Made by a program: the position numbers and the translations under genes
In this document: positions 37,330 through 46,306 of the stretch, piece by piece
Position numbering within the stretch: position 1 is the stretch's first letter
Layout: the number at the start of each line of letters is the position of its first letter
Notes under the pieces: model-generated
Databases searched by the model: none
The model's input: only the letters and a program-made list of their open reading frames with translations
What the model was told of the DNA's origin: nothing
Assembly: GCA_028723455.1 (NCBI GenBank)
Contig: JAQYEW010000003.1
Coordinates: forward strand, 1 to 47,451
DNA: 47,451 nucleotides
From: Prevotellaceae bacterium
GTDB lineage: Bacteria > Bacteroidota > Bacteroidia > Bacteroidales > Bacteroidaceae
Direction of reading: 5' to 3'

Positions 37330-37454
37330 CCATTTGATTTGTTTTTTTCTCTCTGAACTTTCTGAAAAGCCACCCTAAAGGTGTATCTCTGGTTTTGCAT
37401 CCTAAAAAACGTGAAATATACCTTTCCGTTACGCATTATATCGACTTTTCTTCG

Positions 37455-37462
37455 TAACTTTA
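37455..37462 (+). promoter_or_regulatory. Possible -7 box for the Rel gene
   Basis: TAACTTTA, the same octamer and context (TCGTAACTTTACA) as the -7 box of the gpx-men operon. No TTG at -33. Confidence 0.35.
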
Positions 37463-37495
37463 CACCTTATATAATACTATCATACGCTTTCGACC

Positions 37496-39712
37496 ATGCA
37501 CAACCACGATTTCTTCACCCCCGAGGAGCGTCCCGTGATGGCAGAGCTATATGCCGAACTGCTGCGCGAGACAAAAGACACGTTGGAACCTACGGATGCT
37601 GAAAGGGTGCGCCAATACATCACACGCGCCCTGGAAAGTGGATGTTTGCAACGCAATGAGTTTGGCATGAACCCCATCATCACGGATTTGCAAACAGCCC
37701 TCATCGTCAGCCACGAGGTGGGCCTGAGTCGTGGTGCCTTATTGGGTATTATGCTTAGCGACGTTCTGTTGTGCGGCGCTTGCACCCTGGAAGATATCGA
37801 GCGCGATTTCGACAGCGATGTGGCCAAGATATTGCAGGCACTGGCGCATATCCAGGACCTGTACCGCAAGAGCGCAGCCATCGAATCGGAGAATTTCCGC
37901 TCGCTGCTCATCACCTTAGCCGATGACATCCGCGTAATCCTGATCATCATTGCCTCGCGCCTGAACATCATGCGCCAGATCAAGGATACGGAACACCAAG
38001 ACGCCCGCAACCGCGTGGCCTTGGAGGCGAGTTATCTTTATGCTCCCCTGGCCCACAAATTAGGCTTGTACACGATAAAAAGCGAACTTGAAGACCTCTC
38101 GCTAAAGTATTTGGAGACCAAAGCCTATTACCACATCAAGGAGAAACTAAGCCAAACGAAGGATGCACGCGAAGCGTATATAAAGAACTTCATCAAACCC
38201 GTCCGGCAGAAGCTGGAAGAGGCAGGGCTGAAGTTCCACATCAAGGCGCGGACGAAAAGCATCCACAGCATCTGGCAAAAAATGAAAAAGCAGCAAGTGG
38301 ACGTGGATGGTGTCTATGACCTCTTTGCCATTCGCATCATTTTGGACAGCAAACCGGAATTCGAGAAGCGGGACTGCTGGCAGGTGTTCAGCATCGTTAC
38401 GGACATGTACCAAAGCAACCCCAAGCGCATGCGCGACTGGTTGAGCGTCCCCAAGAGCAATGGCTACGAGAGTCTGCACATCACCGTGCTGGCTGCAGAG
38501 CAAAGGTGGGTAGAGGTACAGATTCGCACCGAACGCATGGACGACATTGCCGAACATGGTCTGGCGGCACACTGGCGCTACAAAGGCGTGAAAGGTGCCC
38601 AAGGCGGTATTGACGAATGGCTAAAGGGCATACGCTCCGCCCTTGAGAATACGGACGGACGGCAGGCCATGGACCAGTTCAAGATGGACCTCGTGGAGGA
38701 TGAGGTGTTCGTCTTTACTCCCAAAGGCGACCTCTTCAAGCTGCCCATGGGAGCCACTGTCCTGGACTTCGCCTATGCAATCCACACCAACGTGGGCGAC
38801 CACTGCACGGGTGCAAGAATCGGCACGAAGAACGTAACGCTGAAACACAAATTGCACAGTGGGGACCAGGTTGAAATTCAGACGCAAACCAACCAGTCGC
38901 CCAAACAAGACTGGCTGAACATCGTAACGACCAGCAAGGCACGCAACAAGATCCGCCAAAGCCTGAAAGAAATGCAGGCAGGACGGGTGGCACTGACCAA
39001 GGAATTGCTGGAGCGAAAGATGAAGAACCGCAAGATAGAGATGGAGGAAGCCACCCTGATGCACACCATCAACAAACTGGGCTTCAAACAGGTTACCGCC
39101 TTCTATCAGGCCCTACAGGAAGGCCGCCTGTCCTTGGACAGCGTACTGGAAACCTATCTGATACAGCAACAACGCGAGCGTGGCGAGGCACCTATCCAGG
39201 TTGCCAAGAGCGCAGCGGAATTTGAAATGCCCAAGGAGGCCCTGAAGGGCAAACATGCGGGCAACGATGACGAGGTGGTGATTGACCAGAACCTAAGCGG
39301 CATCGAATTTCAGTTGGCCAAATGCTGCAATCCCATCTATGGAGACGAGGTCTTCGGCTTCGTAAGCTCGGCCGGCGGCATCAAGATCCACCGCGCCAAC
39401 TGTCCCAACGCGGCGCAAATGCGCGAGCGTTTCGGCTATCGCATCCTGCGCGCCAGATGGGCTGGCAAGGGAGAAAGCAAATACGCCATCACCCTACACA
39501 TCATCGGTACGGATGACATGGGTATCGTGAACAACATCACAAGCATTATCTCGAAAGAAGAAAAGGTCCAGATGCGCGCCATCAGCATTGATTCAAATGC
39601 GGGGCTCTTCAGTGGGCACCTGACCGTAATGCTGGAGGACGCAAGCCGATTGACACAACTTATCAAAAAACTGAAAACCGTAAGAGGAGTAAAAAACGTT
39701 ACCCGCGCATAG
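37496..39712 (+). CDS. RelA/SpoT-family (p)ppGpp synthetase with degenerate hydrolase domain
   Basis: A 738-residue long Rel protein. The N-terminal HD hydrolase region is present but its key residues are replaced: the HDxxED place reads LSDVLLCG near residue 85, and the ADRLHNMR place reads ASRLNIMR near 155. Hydrolysis of ppGpp is therefore unlikely. The synthetase domain looks intact: KIKARTKSIHSIWQKMKK near 250, VYDLFAIRII near 275, RMRDWLSVPKSNGYESLHIT near 315 and WVEVQIRTERMDDIAEHGLAAHWRYKG near 342. A TGS domain (VFVFTPKGDLFKLPMGATVLDFAYAIHTNVG), a zinc-finger-like CCNPIYGD segment and a C-terminal ACT domain follow. It is divergent from radA. Confidence 0.92.
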   Translation: MHNHDFFTPEERPVMAELYAELLRETKDTLEPTDAERVRQYITRALESGCLQRNEFGMNPIITDLQTALIVSHEVGLSRGALLGIMLSDVLLCGACTLEDIERDFDSDVAKILQALAHIQDLYRKSAAIESENFRSLLITLADDIRVILIIIASRLNIMRQIKDTEHQDARNRVALEASYLYAPLAHKLGLYTIKSELEDLSLKYLETKAYYHIKEKLSQTKDAREAYIKNFIKPVRQKLEEAGLKFHIKARTKSIHSIWQKMKKQQVDVDGVYDLFAIRIILDSKPEFEKRDCWQVFSIVTDMYQSNPKRMRDWLSVPKSNGYESLHITVLAAEQRWVEVQIRTERMDDIAEHGLAAHWRYKGVKGAQGGIDEWLKGIRSALENTDGRQAMDQFKMDLVEDEVFVFTPKGDLFKLPMGATVLDFAYAIHTNVGDHCTGARIGTKNVTLKHKLHSGDQVEIQTQTNQSPKQDWLNIVTTSKARNKIRQSLKEMQAGRVALTKELLERKMKNRKIEMEEATLMHTINKLGFKQVTAFYQALQEGRLSLDSVLETYLIQQQRERGEAPIQVAKSAAEFEMPKEALKGKHAGNDDEVVIDQNLSGIEFQLAKCCNPIYGDEVFGFVSSAGGIKIHRANCPNAAQMRERFGYRILRARWAGKGESKYAITLHIIGTDDMGIVNNITSIISKEEKVQMRAISIDSNAGLFSGHLTVMLEDASRLTQLIKKLKTVRGVKNVTRA

Positions 39713-39730
39713 CGCAAACCAATACAAGAA

Positions 39731-42169
39731 ATGAAGAAAACTATATTCACTTTGGCCTTTGGGGCCGCACTGGCCGTACAGGCCGACGAGCAGCGCGTTA
39801 CACAATTTTATATTACCCAACCCGTTAGTACCTTGGCTCCATTGCGCACAGACACCAGTGATGTCATGGGGCAGGCATGGGATGACAGCCGCACGTTGTT
39901 GGCCAACGTGCGCGACCTGAAGGCCTGGAAGCGTGGCACACTTACGCAGGACAGTGTCCTTGCTGCCCCCACGCGAGATGCCGTTCGTCTCATTGGCTTC
40001 ACACTCCAAAACCAAGACTACGCACAAGTAAACATTCAGGTGGAGAGCATCGGGCAACACGAAGTAAGCGTGGACGGCACACCCGGCACGTCGCATCCGC
40101 TTACCCCCGGACGGCACGAAGTGAGCATCAAGCTATTGCAACAGGCGGATAAAGCAGACACCCTACGCATCAGCATAGATAGCAAGCAGCAAGTCATCGT
40201 TAACCCGACAGGCAAGCGCCCCTACGACTTGAAGACTCTGATGTATGGCAATCGCCTGAGCCGGACCACGATAAGTGCCGACGGCCGATTCGTTACCCTT
40301 GCGAAGTACACCACAAGTTTCGACAACAAAACCAGTCAGGAGACCTGGCTTGTCGACCTCAAGACCAATCAGCGCAAAGTTCTTCAGGACAATTTCGAGC
40401 AATGGGCCTCTGCCGGACACAGCTATATCACATCCCAAACGACGGTGGATGGCAGCGTTACCTATTACCTTACGGACGCACTCACGGGAAATCGCTCAAC
40501 TCTCTGTACCAATGCGTCCGGCGAACGTGGCTACTTCCTGCCCGGCGAACGCCTGATGCTCATCAACAAAACAACCGAAGGTCCTCAGAAAGAGCAAGGA
40601 GTCTATCAGATTCTGGAGCCTGACGACCGCATTCCAGGATGGCGAAACCGCAACAACATTCTGCTGTTGGACACACGAACAGGTGTGCTGCGCACCATCA
40701 CCGAGGGTCAGCATAATGTCTATGCTTCTCCCAGCCCCGACAACAGTCGCCTCCTGTTATCTGTTTTTGAGAACAAAATTACCGAGCGCCCCTTCAGATT
40801 CATGTCTGCGCTGGTGCTTGATTTGGAGACGATGAAAGCCGATACGCTTTTCACTCACGACGGCTTCGTTAACGGAGGCCGGTGGAGCCCCGACGGCCAA
40901 AGCATTGTTTTCAACGGGTCGCCCGAGGCTTTCCAAGGCATTGGGAATCGTGTTCCCAAAGGAATGACTCCCAGTATGATTGAGGAAGAACTCTACCTGA
41001 TGAATCTCAATACCAAAGAGGTGAAACCCTTGACGGCTGACTTCAATCCCAACATCAAGGATTGGAAATGGAGTAAGGCCGACGGCATGATCTACGCCCT
41101 TACCGAGAACCGGGACAACCAGGACATTTTCCAAATCAATCCCAAGACGGGAACGATAAAAATGCTCCGGCTGAGCGAACGCTATATCTTTGGCTTTGAC
41201 CTTGCGGATCAGAGCCGTACCCTTGTCTATTTCGGTCAGAGCCACAGTAACAGCGACCGTGCCTATGCCGTGAATCTACAGAACGGACGCGAGACAATCC
41301 TGGAGGACCTCAACGCCACGCGCATGGCGGACATTGAATTGGGCGAGTTTGGGGAATGGAACTTCCGGGCCGAACGTGGGGACACCATCCACGGCCGCTA
41401 CTATCTCCCTCCCCACTTCGACCCCAACAAGAAATATCCCATGTTGGTTTATTACTATGGAGGATGCAGTCCCGTAGGACGTTATCTGGACAGCTACTAC
41501 AGTTTCCACGGTTGGGCTGCTATGGGCTATGTCGTCTATGTCATCCAGCCCTCGGGCTGCACAGGTTTCGGTCAGGAGTTCTCGGCCCGCCACGTCAATG
41601 CTTATGGCAACTTCACAGCCGACGACATCATCCAGGGCACCAAGCAGTTTTGCAAGGAACACCCCTTCGTGAATCCCGACAAGATCGGCTGTCTGGGTGC
41701 CTCCTACGGTGGCTTTATGACGCAATACCTGCAAACGCAGACCGACATCTTCGCCGCAGCCATGAGCCATGCCGGCATCAGCGACCCCAGCAGCTATTGG
41801 GGTTACGGCTATTGGGGCTACAGCTACAGCACCATCTCGGCAGCCAACAGCTATCCGTGGAACAACCCCAAGCTGTTCAACGAACACGCCCCCCTGAATC
41901 TGGCCGACCGCATCCATACGCCCTTGCTTTTCATGCACGGCACGGACGATACGAACGTTCCCATCAACGAGAGCATCCAACTGTTCAACGCCCTCAAGAT
42001 TCTGGGGCGTGAGACTGCCTTCGTGGCCATCGAGGGAGAGGGGCATCACATCCAGGACTATCCCAAGCGCATCCTTTGGCAGAACACCATCTATGCCTGG
42101 TTCCAGAAATGGCTGAAGGACGACCCGACATGGTGGGAGCAAATGTATCCCACAAAGACATTAAAATAA
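39731..42169 (+). CDS. Secreted S9-family prolyl-oligopeptidase-type peptidase
   Basis: An 812-residue protein with a signal peptide (MKKTIFTLAFGAALAVQADE). A beta-propeller region (about residues 150-530) carries WSPDGQSIVFNGSPE and other WD/PD40-like blades. The C-terminal alpha/beta-hydrolase domain has the nucleophile Ser in CLGASYGGFMTQY, the Asp in MHGTDDTNVPINES and the His in EGEGHHIQDYPKR. It should cleave short peptides, often after Pro, in the periplasm or outside. It follows the Rel gene by 18 bases and may share its transcript. A small beta domain between signal and propeller is family-typical for Bacteroidetes. Confidence 0.93.
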   Translation: MKKTIFTLAFGAALAVQADEQRVTQFYITQPVSTLAPLRTDTSDVMGQAWDDSRTLLANVRDLKAWKRGTLTQDSVLAAPTRDAVRLIGFTLQNQDYAQVNIQVESIGQHEVSVDGTPGTSHPLTPGRHEVSIKLLQQADKADTLRISIDSKQQVIVNPTGKRPYDLKTLMYGNRLSRTTISADGRFVTLAKYTTSFDNKTSQETWLVDLKTNQRKVLQDNFEQWASAGHSYITSQTTVDGSVTYYLTDALTGNRSTLCTNASGERGYFLPGERLMLINKTTEGPQKEQGVYQILEPDDRIPGWRNRNNILLLDTRTGVLRTITEGQHNVYASPSPDNSRLLLSVFENKITERPFRFMSALVLDLETMKADTLFTHDGFVNGGRWSPDGQSIVFNGSPEAFQGIGNRVPKGMTPSMIEEELYLMNLNTKEVKPLTADFNPNIKDWKWSKADGMIYALTENRDNQDIFQINPKTGTIKMLRLSERYIFGFDLADQSRTLVYFGQSHSNSDRAYAVNLQNGRETILEDLNATRMADIELGEFGEWNFRAERGDTIHGRYYLPPHFDPNKKYPMLVYYYGGCSPVGRYLDSYYSFHGWAAMGYVVYVIQPSGCTGFGQEFSARHVNAYGNFTADDIIQGTKQFCKEHPFVNPDKIGCLGASYGGFMTQYLQTQTDIFAAAMSHAGISDPSSYWGYGYWGYSYSTISAANSYPWNNPKLFNEHAPLNLADRIHTPLLFMHGTDDTNVPINESIQLFNALKILGRETAFVAIEGEGHHIQDYPKRILWQNTIYAWFQKWLKDDPTWWEQMYPTKTLK

Positions 42170-42200
42170 AGAATAACAAATACAAACAACAAGTACCCCA

Positions 42201-44789
42201 GTGCTTTACCCAGATACTATAGAACAAAAAATAGGTTTCGACGAGATTCGCAAGCTCCTCAAAGGCCACTGCATCAGCAAATTGGGCGTGGAGCGTGTGG
42301 ACCGCATGAACTTCATGACGGGAGCGGAGGACATTCGCTTGGCGCTGCAACAGGTGATTGACATGAATCGCCTGCTGGAGACCGAGGACCAACTGCCTGG
42401 CGAGGATTTCTTTGATTTCCGCCCCTCTGTGCGCAAACTGCGTGTGGACAATGTCTATCTTGAGGAGCAGGAGTTGTGGGAGCTGAAACGTTCGCTCGTT
42501 ACCATGCACTCGTGGATTGACACGATTCAGAATGCCGCGGAGGAAGACGTTCCCTTTGGCTTAACGGACGACCGGGAACCCACCACCGCCAGTGCCTACC
42601 CTGCCCTTCTTCGGTTAAGCGAGGGAGTATTCACCTTTCACCAGATCACACGCCAAATCGAGCAGATACTGGATAAATACGGCCATATCAAAGACGAGGC
42701 AAGCCCCGAGCTGATGCGCATCCGTCGTGAAATACGCTATTCCGAGGGCAGTATCAACAAGACGCTCGTAAGCATCCTGGAGGGAGCCAAGCGCGAGGGC
42801 CTCATCGAAAAGAACGTGATGCCCACCATGCGTGAGGGCCGTCTGATGATTCCCATCTCGCCCGCGATGAAAAGACGCATCCGAGGCATTGTTCATGACG
42901 AGAGCGCCACGGGCAAGACCGTCTTCATTGAGCCGAGCGCCGTTGTGGAGGCCAACAACCACATCCGGGAATTGGAGGCCGAAGAGCGTCGCGAGATCAT
43001 CAAGATCCTGACAGAAATGAGCGACCGGATGCGGCCCAACCTGCCCGAACTGTTCAAAGCCGCCGACTTCCTGAGCGAGATTGAGTTCGTACTGGCCAAG
43101 CAACGCTTGGGGCAGCAGCTGGATGCCCATTGCATCCAACCGCAAGGCAAGCCGTTAATCGACTGGACATTGGCCCGCCACCCAATTCTGGAGATGAACC
43201 TCAAACGCCAGGGGCGCAAGGTTGTTCCTTTGGAGATCGAGCTCAGCAGCAGCCAGCGCATGCTCATCATATCGGGCCCCAACGCCGGTGGCAAGTCGGT
43301 CTGCCTGAAGACCGTAGGCCTCCTGCAGTACATGTTGCAGTGCGGCCTGCCCATTACGGCAGGCGCAAACTCCCAAACGGGTGTCTTCACCAACATGTTC
43401 ATCGACATCGGCGACCAGCAGAGCATCGACGACGACCTTTCGACCTACAGCAGCCACCTGCTGAACATGAAGGTCATGATGAAGAACTGCAGCCCCACCA
43501 GCCTGCTACTGATCGACGAGCTTGGCTCCGGCACGGAACCGACCATTGGTGGTGCCCTGGCCGAAGCCATCCTGAAGCGGCTAGTGGAAAGGGGCAGCTA
43601 TGGCGTTGTTACGACGCATTACCACAACCTGAAGCAATTCGCCCGCGAACACAAAGGCGTCATCAACGGCGCCATGCTGTACGACCGCCAGAAGATGCAA
43701 GCCCTCTTCCAACTGCAAATAGGCAGCCCCGGCAGTTCCTTTGCCGTGGAGATTGCCCGCAAGATCGGCATCCCCGAGGATGTTATCAGCGGTGCCTCGG
43801 AAATTGTAGGCAAGGAATACATCAACGCCGACCAGTACCTGCTGGACATCACGCGCGACAAACGCTATTGGGAAAACAAGCGCCAGGCCGTGCATGGGCA
43901 GAAGAAGGAGATGGACCGCCTGGTGGCGCATTACGAACAAGAGATTGCCGAACTGCAACGCAAACGCAAGGAAATCATTGAAGAAGCCAAGCAACAGGCC
44001 CAACAGATCATTCAGCAAAGCAACGCGAAGGTAGAGGGCGTCATACGCGAGATTCGCGAAGCCCAGGCCGACAAGCAACGTACGCGCGAAGTGCGCGAGG
44101 AACTGTCCGCCTTCCGCAGCGAAATTTCCGATGCCCTTCTGCAACACAAGGAAGACCTTGTAAGCAAGAAGATGCACCAATTGGAGGAACGGCGCAAGCG
44201 CAAGGAAGAGCGGCGCAACCAAAAGGACAAAACGCCAGCCAACGCACAGACCAGCGGTCTGGCTAACCTGCTGAGCAGCCTGCAGAAACCCACCAGCGTG
44301 GCCACGCAAGAACGGATCATGGTAGGCAGTACAGTACGCATCAAAGGGCAGAACGCCGTGGGCAAGGTAGAGGACATCAACGGAAAGCGTGCCAGCGTAC
44401 TCTTCGGTATGATACGCACGGTGGTGGACCTGAAGAAAATAGAGCCTGCCCAAGAGCTACCGCAACCCCGCAACCGGGACCAACAGCCTGCCTCCCTGGC
44501 ACGCGCCCTTGGCAGTAGCTATATGCACAAGGCCAACTCCAATTTCAGTCAGGAAATAGACATCCGCGGCATGCGTGCCGACGAGGCGCTGGACACCATT
44601 ATACATTACATCGACGATGCCATCCTGGTGGGCGCCCATCGCGTGCGTATCCTCCACGGTACGGGCACCGGCGCCTTGCGCCAACTGGTACGCCAATACA
44701 TGAACTCCGTACGTCAGGTCCTGACAGCCCATGACGAGGATGTGCGCTTCGGCGGCGCAGGCATCACCGTCGTTGAGTTCCGCTATTAA
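42201..44789 (+). CDS. mutS2: Endonuclease MutS2 with C-terminal Smr domain
   Basis: An 862-residue MutS2. It starts with GTG at 42201 (LYPDTIEQKIGFDEI). A clamp-like helical N-terminal half is followed by the ATPase (Walker A SGPNAGGKSVCLKTVG near residue 358, Walker B LLLIDELGSGTEP near 440, VVTTHYHNLK). A long charged coiled coil (about 530-680) and an Smr nuclease domain (DIRGMRADEALDTIIHYIDDAIL, HGTGTGALRQLV) complete it. In other bacteria MutS2 suppresses recombination or acts on stalled ribosomes. It is the last gene before a perfect terminator hairpin. Confidence 0.95.
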   Translation: MLYPDTIEQKIGFDEIRKLLKGHCISKLGVERVDRMNFMTGAEDIRLALQQVIDMNRLLETEDQLPGEDFFDFRPSVRKLRVDNVYLEEQELWELKRSLVTMHSWIDTIQNAAEEDVPFGLTDDREPTTASAYPALLRLSEGVFTFHQITRQIEQILDKYGHIKDEASPELMRIRREIRYSEGSINKTLVSILEGAKREGLIEKNVMPTMREGRLMIPISPAMKRRIRGIVHDESATGKTVFIEPSAVVEANNHIRELEAEERREIIKILTEMSDRMRPNLPELFKAADFLSEIEFVLAKQRLGQQLDAHCIQPQGKPLIDWTLARHPILEMNLKRQGRKVVPLEIELSSSQRMLIISGPNAGGKSVCLKTVGLLQYMLQCGLPITAGANSQTGVFTNMFIDIGDQQSIDDDLSTYSSHLLNMKVMMKNCSPTSLLLIDELGSGTEPTIGGALAEAILKRLVERGSYGVVTTHYHNLKQFAREHKGVINGAMLYDRQKMQALFQLQIGSPGSSFAVEIARKIGIPEDVISGASEIVGKEYINADQYLLDITRDKRYWENKRQAVHGQKKEMDRLVAHYEQEIAELQRKRKEIIEEAKQQAQQIIQQSNAKVEGVIREIREAQADKQRTREVREELSAFRSEISDALLQHKEDLVSKKMHQLEERRKRKEERRNQKDKTPANAQTSGLANLLSSLQKPTSVATQERIMVGSTVRIKGQNAVGKVEDINGKRASVLFGMIRTVVDLKKIEPAQELPQPRNRDQQPASLARALGSSYMHKANSNFSQEIDIRGMRADEALDTIIHYIDDAILVGAHRVRILHGTGTGALRQLVRQYMNSVRQVLTAHDEDVRFGGAGITVVEFRY

Positions 44790-44834
44790 GGCCAGGCCTA
44801 CCTGGGGCCGTCGCACCTTTTTTTTAATATAGTA

Positions 44835-44880
44835 CCACGTGAATAGGATAATGCCATCCCATTCACGTGGTTTTCTTTTT
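44835..44880 (+). terminator. Terminator of the rel-S9-mutS2 transcript
   Basis: CCACGTGAAT (44835-44844) and ATTCACGTGG (44861-44870) are exact complements, followed by TTTTCTTTTT. Confidence 0.85.
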
Positions 44881-45298
44881 GTTCCCGAATTCCAGATTTT
44901 GCTTACTTTCTGATTTTCTTCACCCCCACCTAACCGACATTATTTGCGTCAGAACGCCCTTTCTGCTTGATTTTTTACAACTCAACGGTTATTGGAAATC
45001 AACAATTTACAAAAAATCCATCTGAAAAAAAGCAGAATAAGGCGGAAAACGGGGATGATTCAGGGCAGAAAACAAACATCTCGATGGCTAAAAACATGCA
45101 GATGAAATAAAAAAACATATAAATGAACGGACCATTTCTTCTATTTGTTTTTGGGAGAACATCAAAAACACACAAAAAACGAATGGACAAGAGTCCTTAA
45201 TTTTCCAGAACAGACAAAATCACGAAGTATCTGAAAATATCAAAATGCAAGGATTTCATCCGATTCCCTTACATCCTGATTTCTCCATCCTCGTCGGT
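44881..45298. other. AT-rich stretch with no recognised gene
   Basis: About 420 bases with no credible ORF, tRNA or repeat. A 63-codon minus-strand frame (44999-45190) reads as low-complexity Phe-rich sequence typical of AT-rich non-coding DNA. It may be the junction between the core chromosome and the phage-derived region to the right, but I found no attachment repeat. Confidence 0.5.
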
Positions 45299-45382
45299 CA
45301 AAAAAAAGCCCACCGTTAAAGGACGATGGGCAAACCTGATGTTTTCACAACGGAATAATCCTTATTGTGATTTGCTTAGAAT
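45299..45382 (-). ncRNA. Predicted small RNA, about 80 bases
   Basis: A consensus promoter (45418-45388, minus) is followed after about 50 bases by a terminator: GCCCATCGT (45331-45323) pairs with ACGGTGGGC (45316-45308) with one mismatch, then nine T on the minus strand. No start codon gives a peptide of any length between them. The pair of signals defines an RNA of about 80 bases with a largely single-stranded 5' part. Its targets are unknown. Confidence 0.5.
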
Positions 45383-45387
45383 TATTG

Positions 45388-45418
45388 CAAAGATACAAAA
45401 AAGGATTATCAAACCAAA
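45388..45418 (-). promoter_or_regulatory. Bacteroidetes-type promoter of the predicted small RNA
   Basis: On the minus strand TTTG (45418-45415), exactly 19 bases, TATCTTTG (45395-45388): a complete consensus match with no protein gene downstream. Confidence 0.6.
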
Positions 45419-45509
45419 TGTTTTTAATGGATTTTTGTTACCTTTACATTTAAACACCCAAAAACATAAAAACAACCATGAAGAAAATTCTCGGAATAGT
45501 ATAATCCGC

Positions 45510-45569
45510 AAAACGAAATGTTCTGGAAAAATAAAACGAAACGTTCTGCTTCCCAAAACGAAATGTTCT
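45510..45569. repeat. Three direct repeats AAAACGAAAYGTTCT
   Basis: Copies at 45510-45524, 45533-45547 and 45555-45569 differ only at one C/T position. The periods are 23 and 22 bases, about two helical turns. They lie just before the hairpin that ends the phage-derived region. I recall similar repeats in Prevotella intergenic DNA; the role is unknown. Confidence 0.7.
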
Positions 45570-45592
45570 TTTTCAGATTCCCCCATCACAAC

Positions 45593-45632
45593 AACACAAA
45601 CGCCTCAGATTTCTCTGGGGCGTTTGTGTTTT
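45593..45632. terminator. Strong hairpin at the end of the phage-derived genes
   Basis: AACACAAACGCC (45593-45604) pairs fully with GGCGTTTGTGTT (45619-45630). The stem continues with TCAGA/TCTGG to about 17 pairs around a TTTC loop. TTTTC follows on the plus strand. It lies 14 bases beyond the minus-strand thyA-like stop and can terminate that transcript too. Confidence 0.65.
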
Positions 45633-45645
45633 CAAAAGATTTCTC

Positions 45646-45942
45646 TCAGACGTTCAAATCAAACCTCACGTCCTCTTTGCCTGCAAGCAGTTGCTCTGTA
45701 CGTCCTAAATTATTCTCATAGATGTGAACGTTTCCGAGGTTCAGCGTTATGTTCTTAAGTGGCAAATCAATTTCACGAGCCATTAGATAGAGGTGGTATA
45801 TATCGGCTGGCAGGCCGAGGTTTGCGTCGCTGCTGCGCTGGTAGGCGGACAGGACTAACTCCCCACCGTCTATCTGGAATTGTACCAAGCTGAGGCAGGG
45901 TGCCTGATTACTTTCTGCTCCCGTTTCTCCCAAGAATAGCAC
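45646..45942 (-). pseudogene. Thymidylate-synthase-fold protein, C-terminal part (dCMP-type active site)
   Basis: The first possible start is a GTG at 45942, but the frame is open back to 46023 and the protein continues that of the next ORF, reading LIAKINREKRNSKNYVLFLGE. It holds the catalytic Cys in APCLSLVQFQI, the phosphate-binding QRSSDANLGLPADIYHL and NVHIYENN. In thymidylate synthase the last position of the GLPxN motif is Asn, which recognises uracil. Here it is Asp (GLPAD), as in dCMP hydroxymethylases. The substrate is therefore more likely dCMP than dUMP. Deleting one C from the C6 run (G6 on the plus strand, 45989-45994) joins this ORF to 45953-46288 as a protein of about 213 residues. 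Confidence 0.65.
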
Positions 45943-45952
45943 GTAGTTCTTA

Positions 45953-46288
45953 CTATTTCGCTTTTCGCGGTTTATCTTCGCTATCAGTGGGGGGAAGCTT
46001 CTCGAAGTATGTTGGATAGCTGTTTACGAGCACGGACCCACAATAGTCCCACCAGTTAATACCTGCCTCGCGGTACCTTTCCACCTGCCGCTCTCCTTTC
46101 ATGAAGAGTTGGAGTTCGTTCTTCAGTTTCTTCCTGGCTATGCCGTGGCTCTCGAAAATGTCGAGCAGATCGGCAGGCGACAATGACAGCTGCTCGTTGA
46201 GCAGGTAACGGATATTGCCTTTCTTGTTGGCCTGGGTCTTTCCTTGCTTCAGGATCTTATCCAGTATCTGATAGTATTTGTTCATCAT
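45953..46288 (-). pseudogene. Thymidylate-synthase-fold protein, N-terminal part
   Basis: A 111-residue ORF whose opening (NKYYQILDKILKQGKTQANKKG) and middle (LKNELQLFMKGERQVERYREAGINWWDYCG) follow the N-terminal pattern of thymidylate synthases and phage nucleotide hydroxymethylases. It stops shortly after FEKLPP at a TAG reached in the wrong frame. The correct continuation is in the neighbouring frame after the C6 run. It begins 18 bases after the methylase fragment stop. Whether the shift is a true mutation, a sequencing error in a homopolymer or a programmed event cannot be decided here. Confidence 0.6.
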
Positions 46289-46306
46289 TTAATTGGTATT
46301 AAAACG

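Noticed and set aside
44999..45190. 63-codon minus-strand ORF
   Set aside because: Phe-rich low-complexity translation of AT-rich DNA with no start signal.
45510..45569. CRISPR array
   Set aside because: Repeats of 15 bases with 7-8-base gaps are far too short, and there are no cas genes.
45339..45758. 139-codon plus-strand ORF
   Set aside because: It crosses a promoter, the three direct repeats and a strong hairpin, and reads as low-complexity sequence.
45646..46288. Programmed ribosomal frameshift as the explanation of the split thymidylate-synthase-fold gene
   Set aside because: The C6 run is slippery, but no stimulatory stem or internal ribosome-binding site was evident; mutation or sequence error is simpler.
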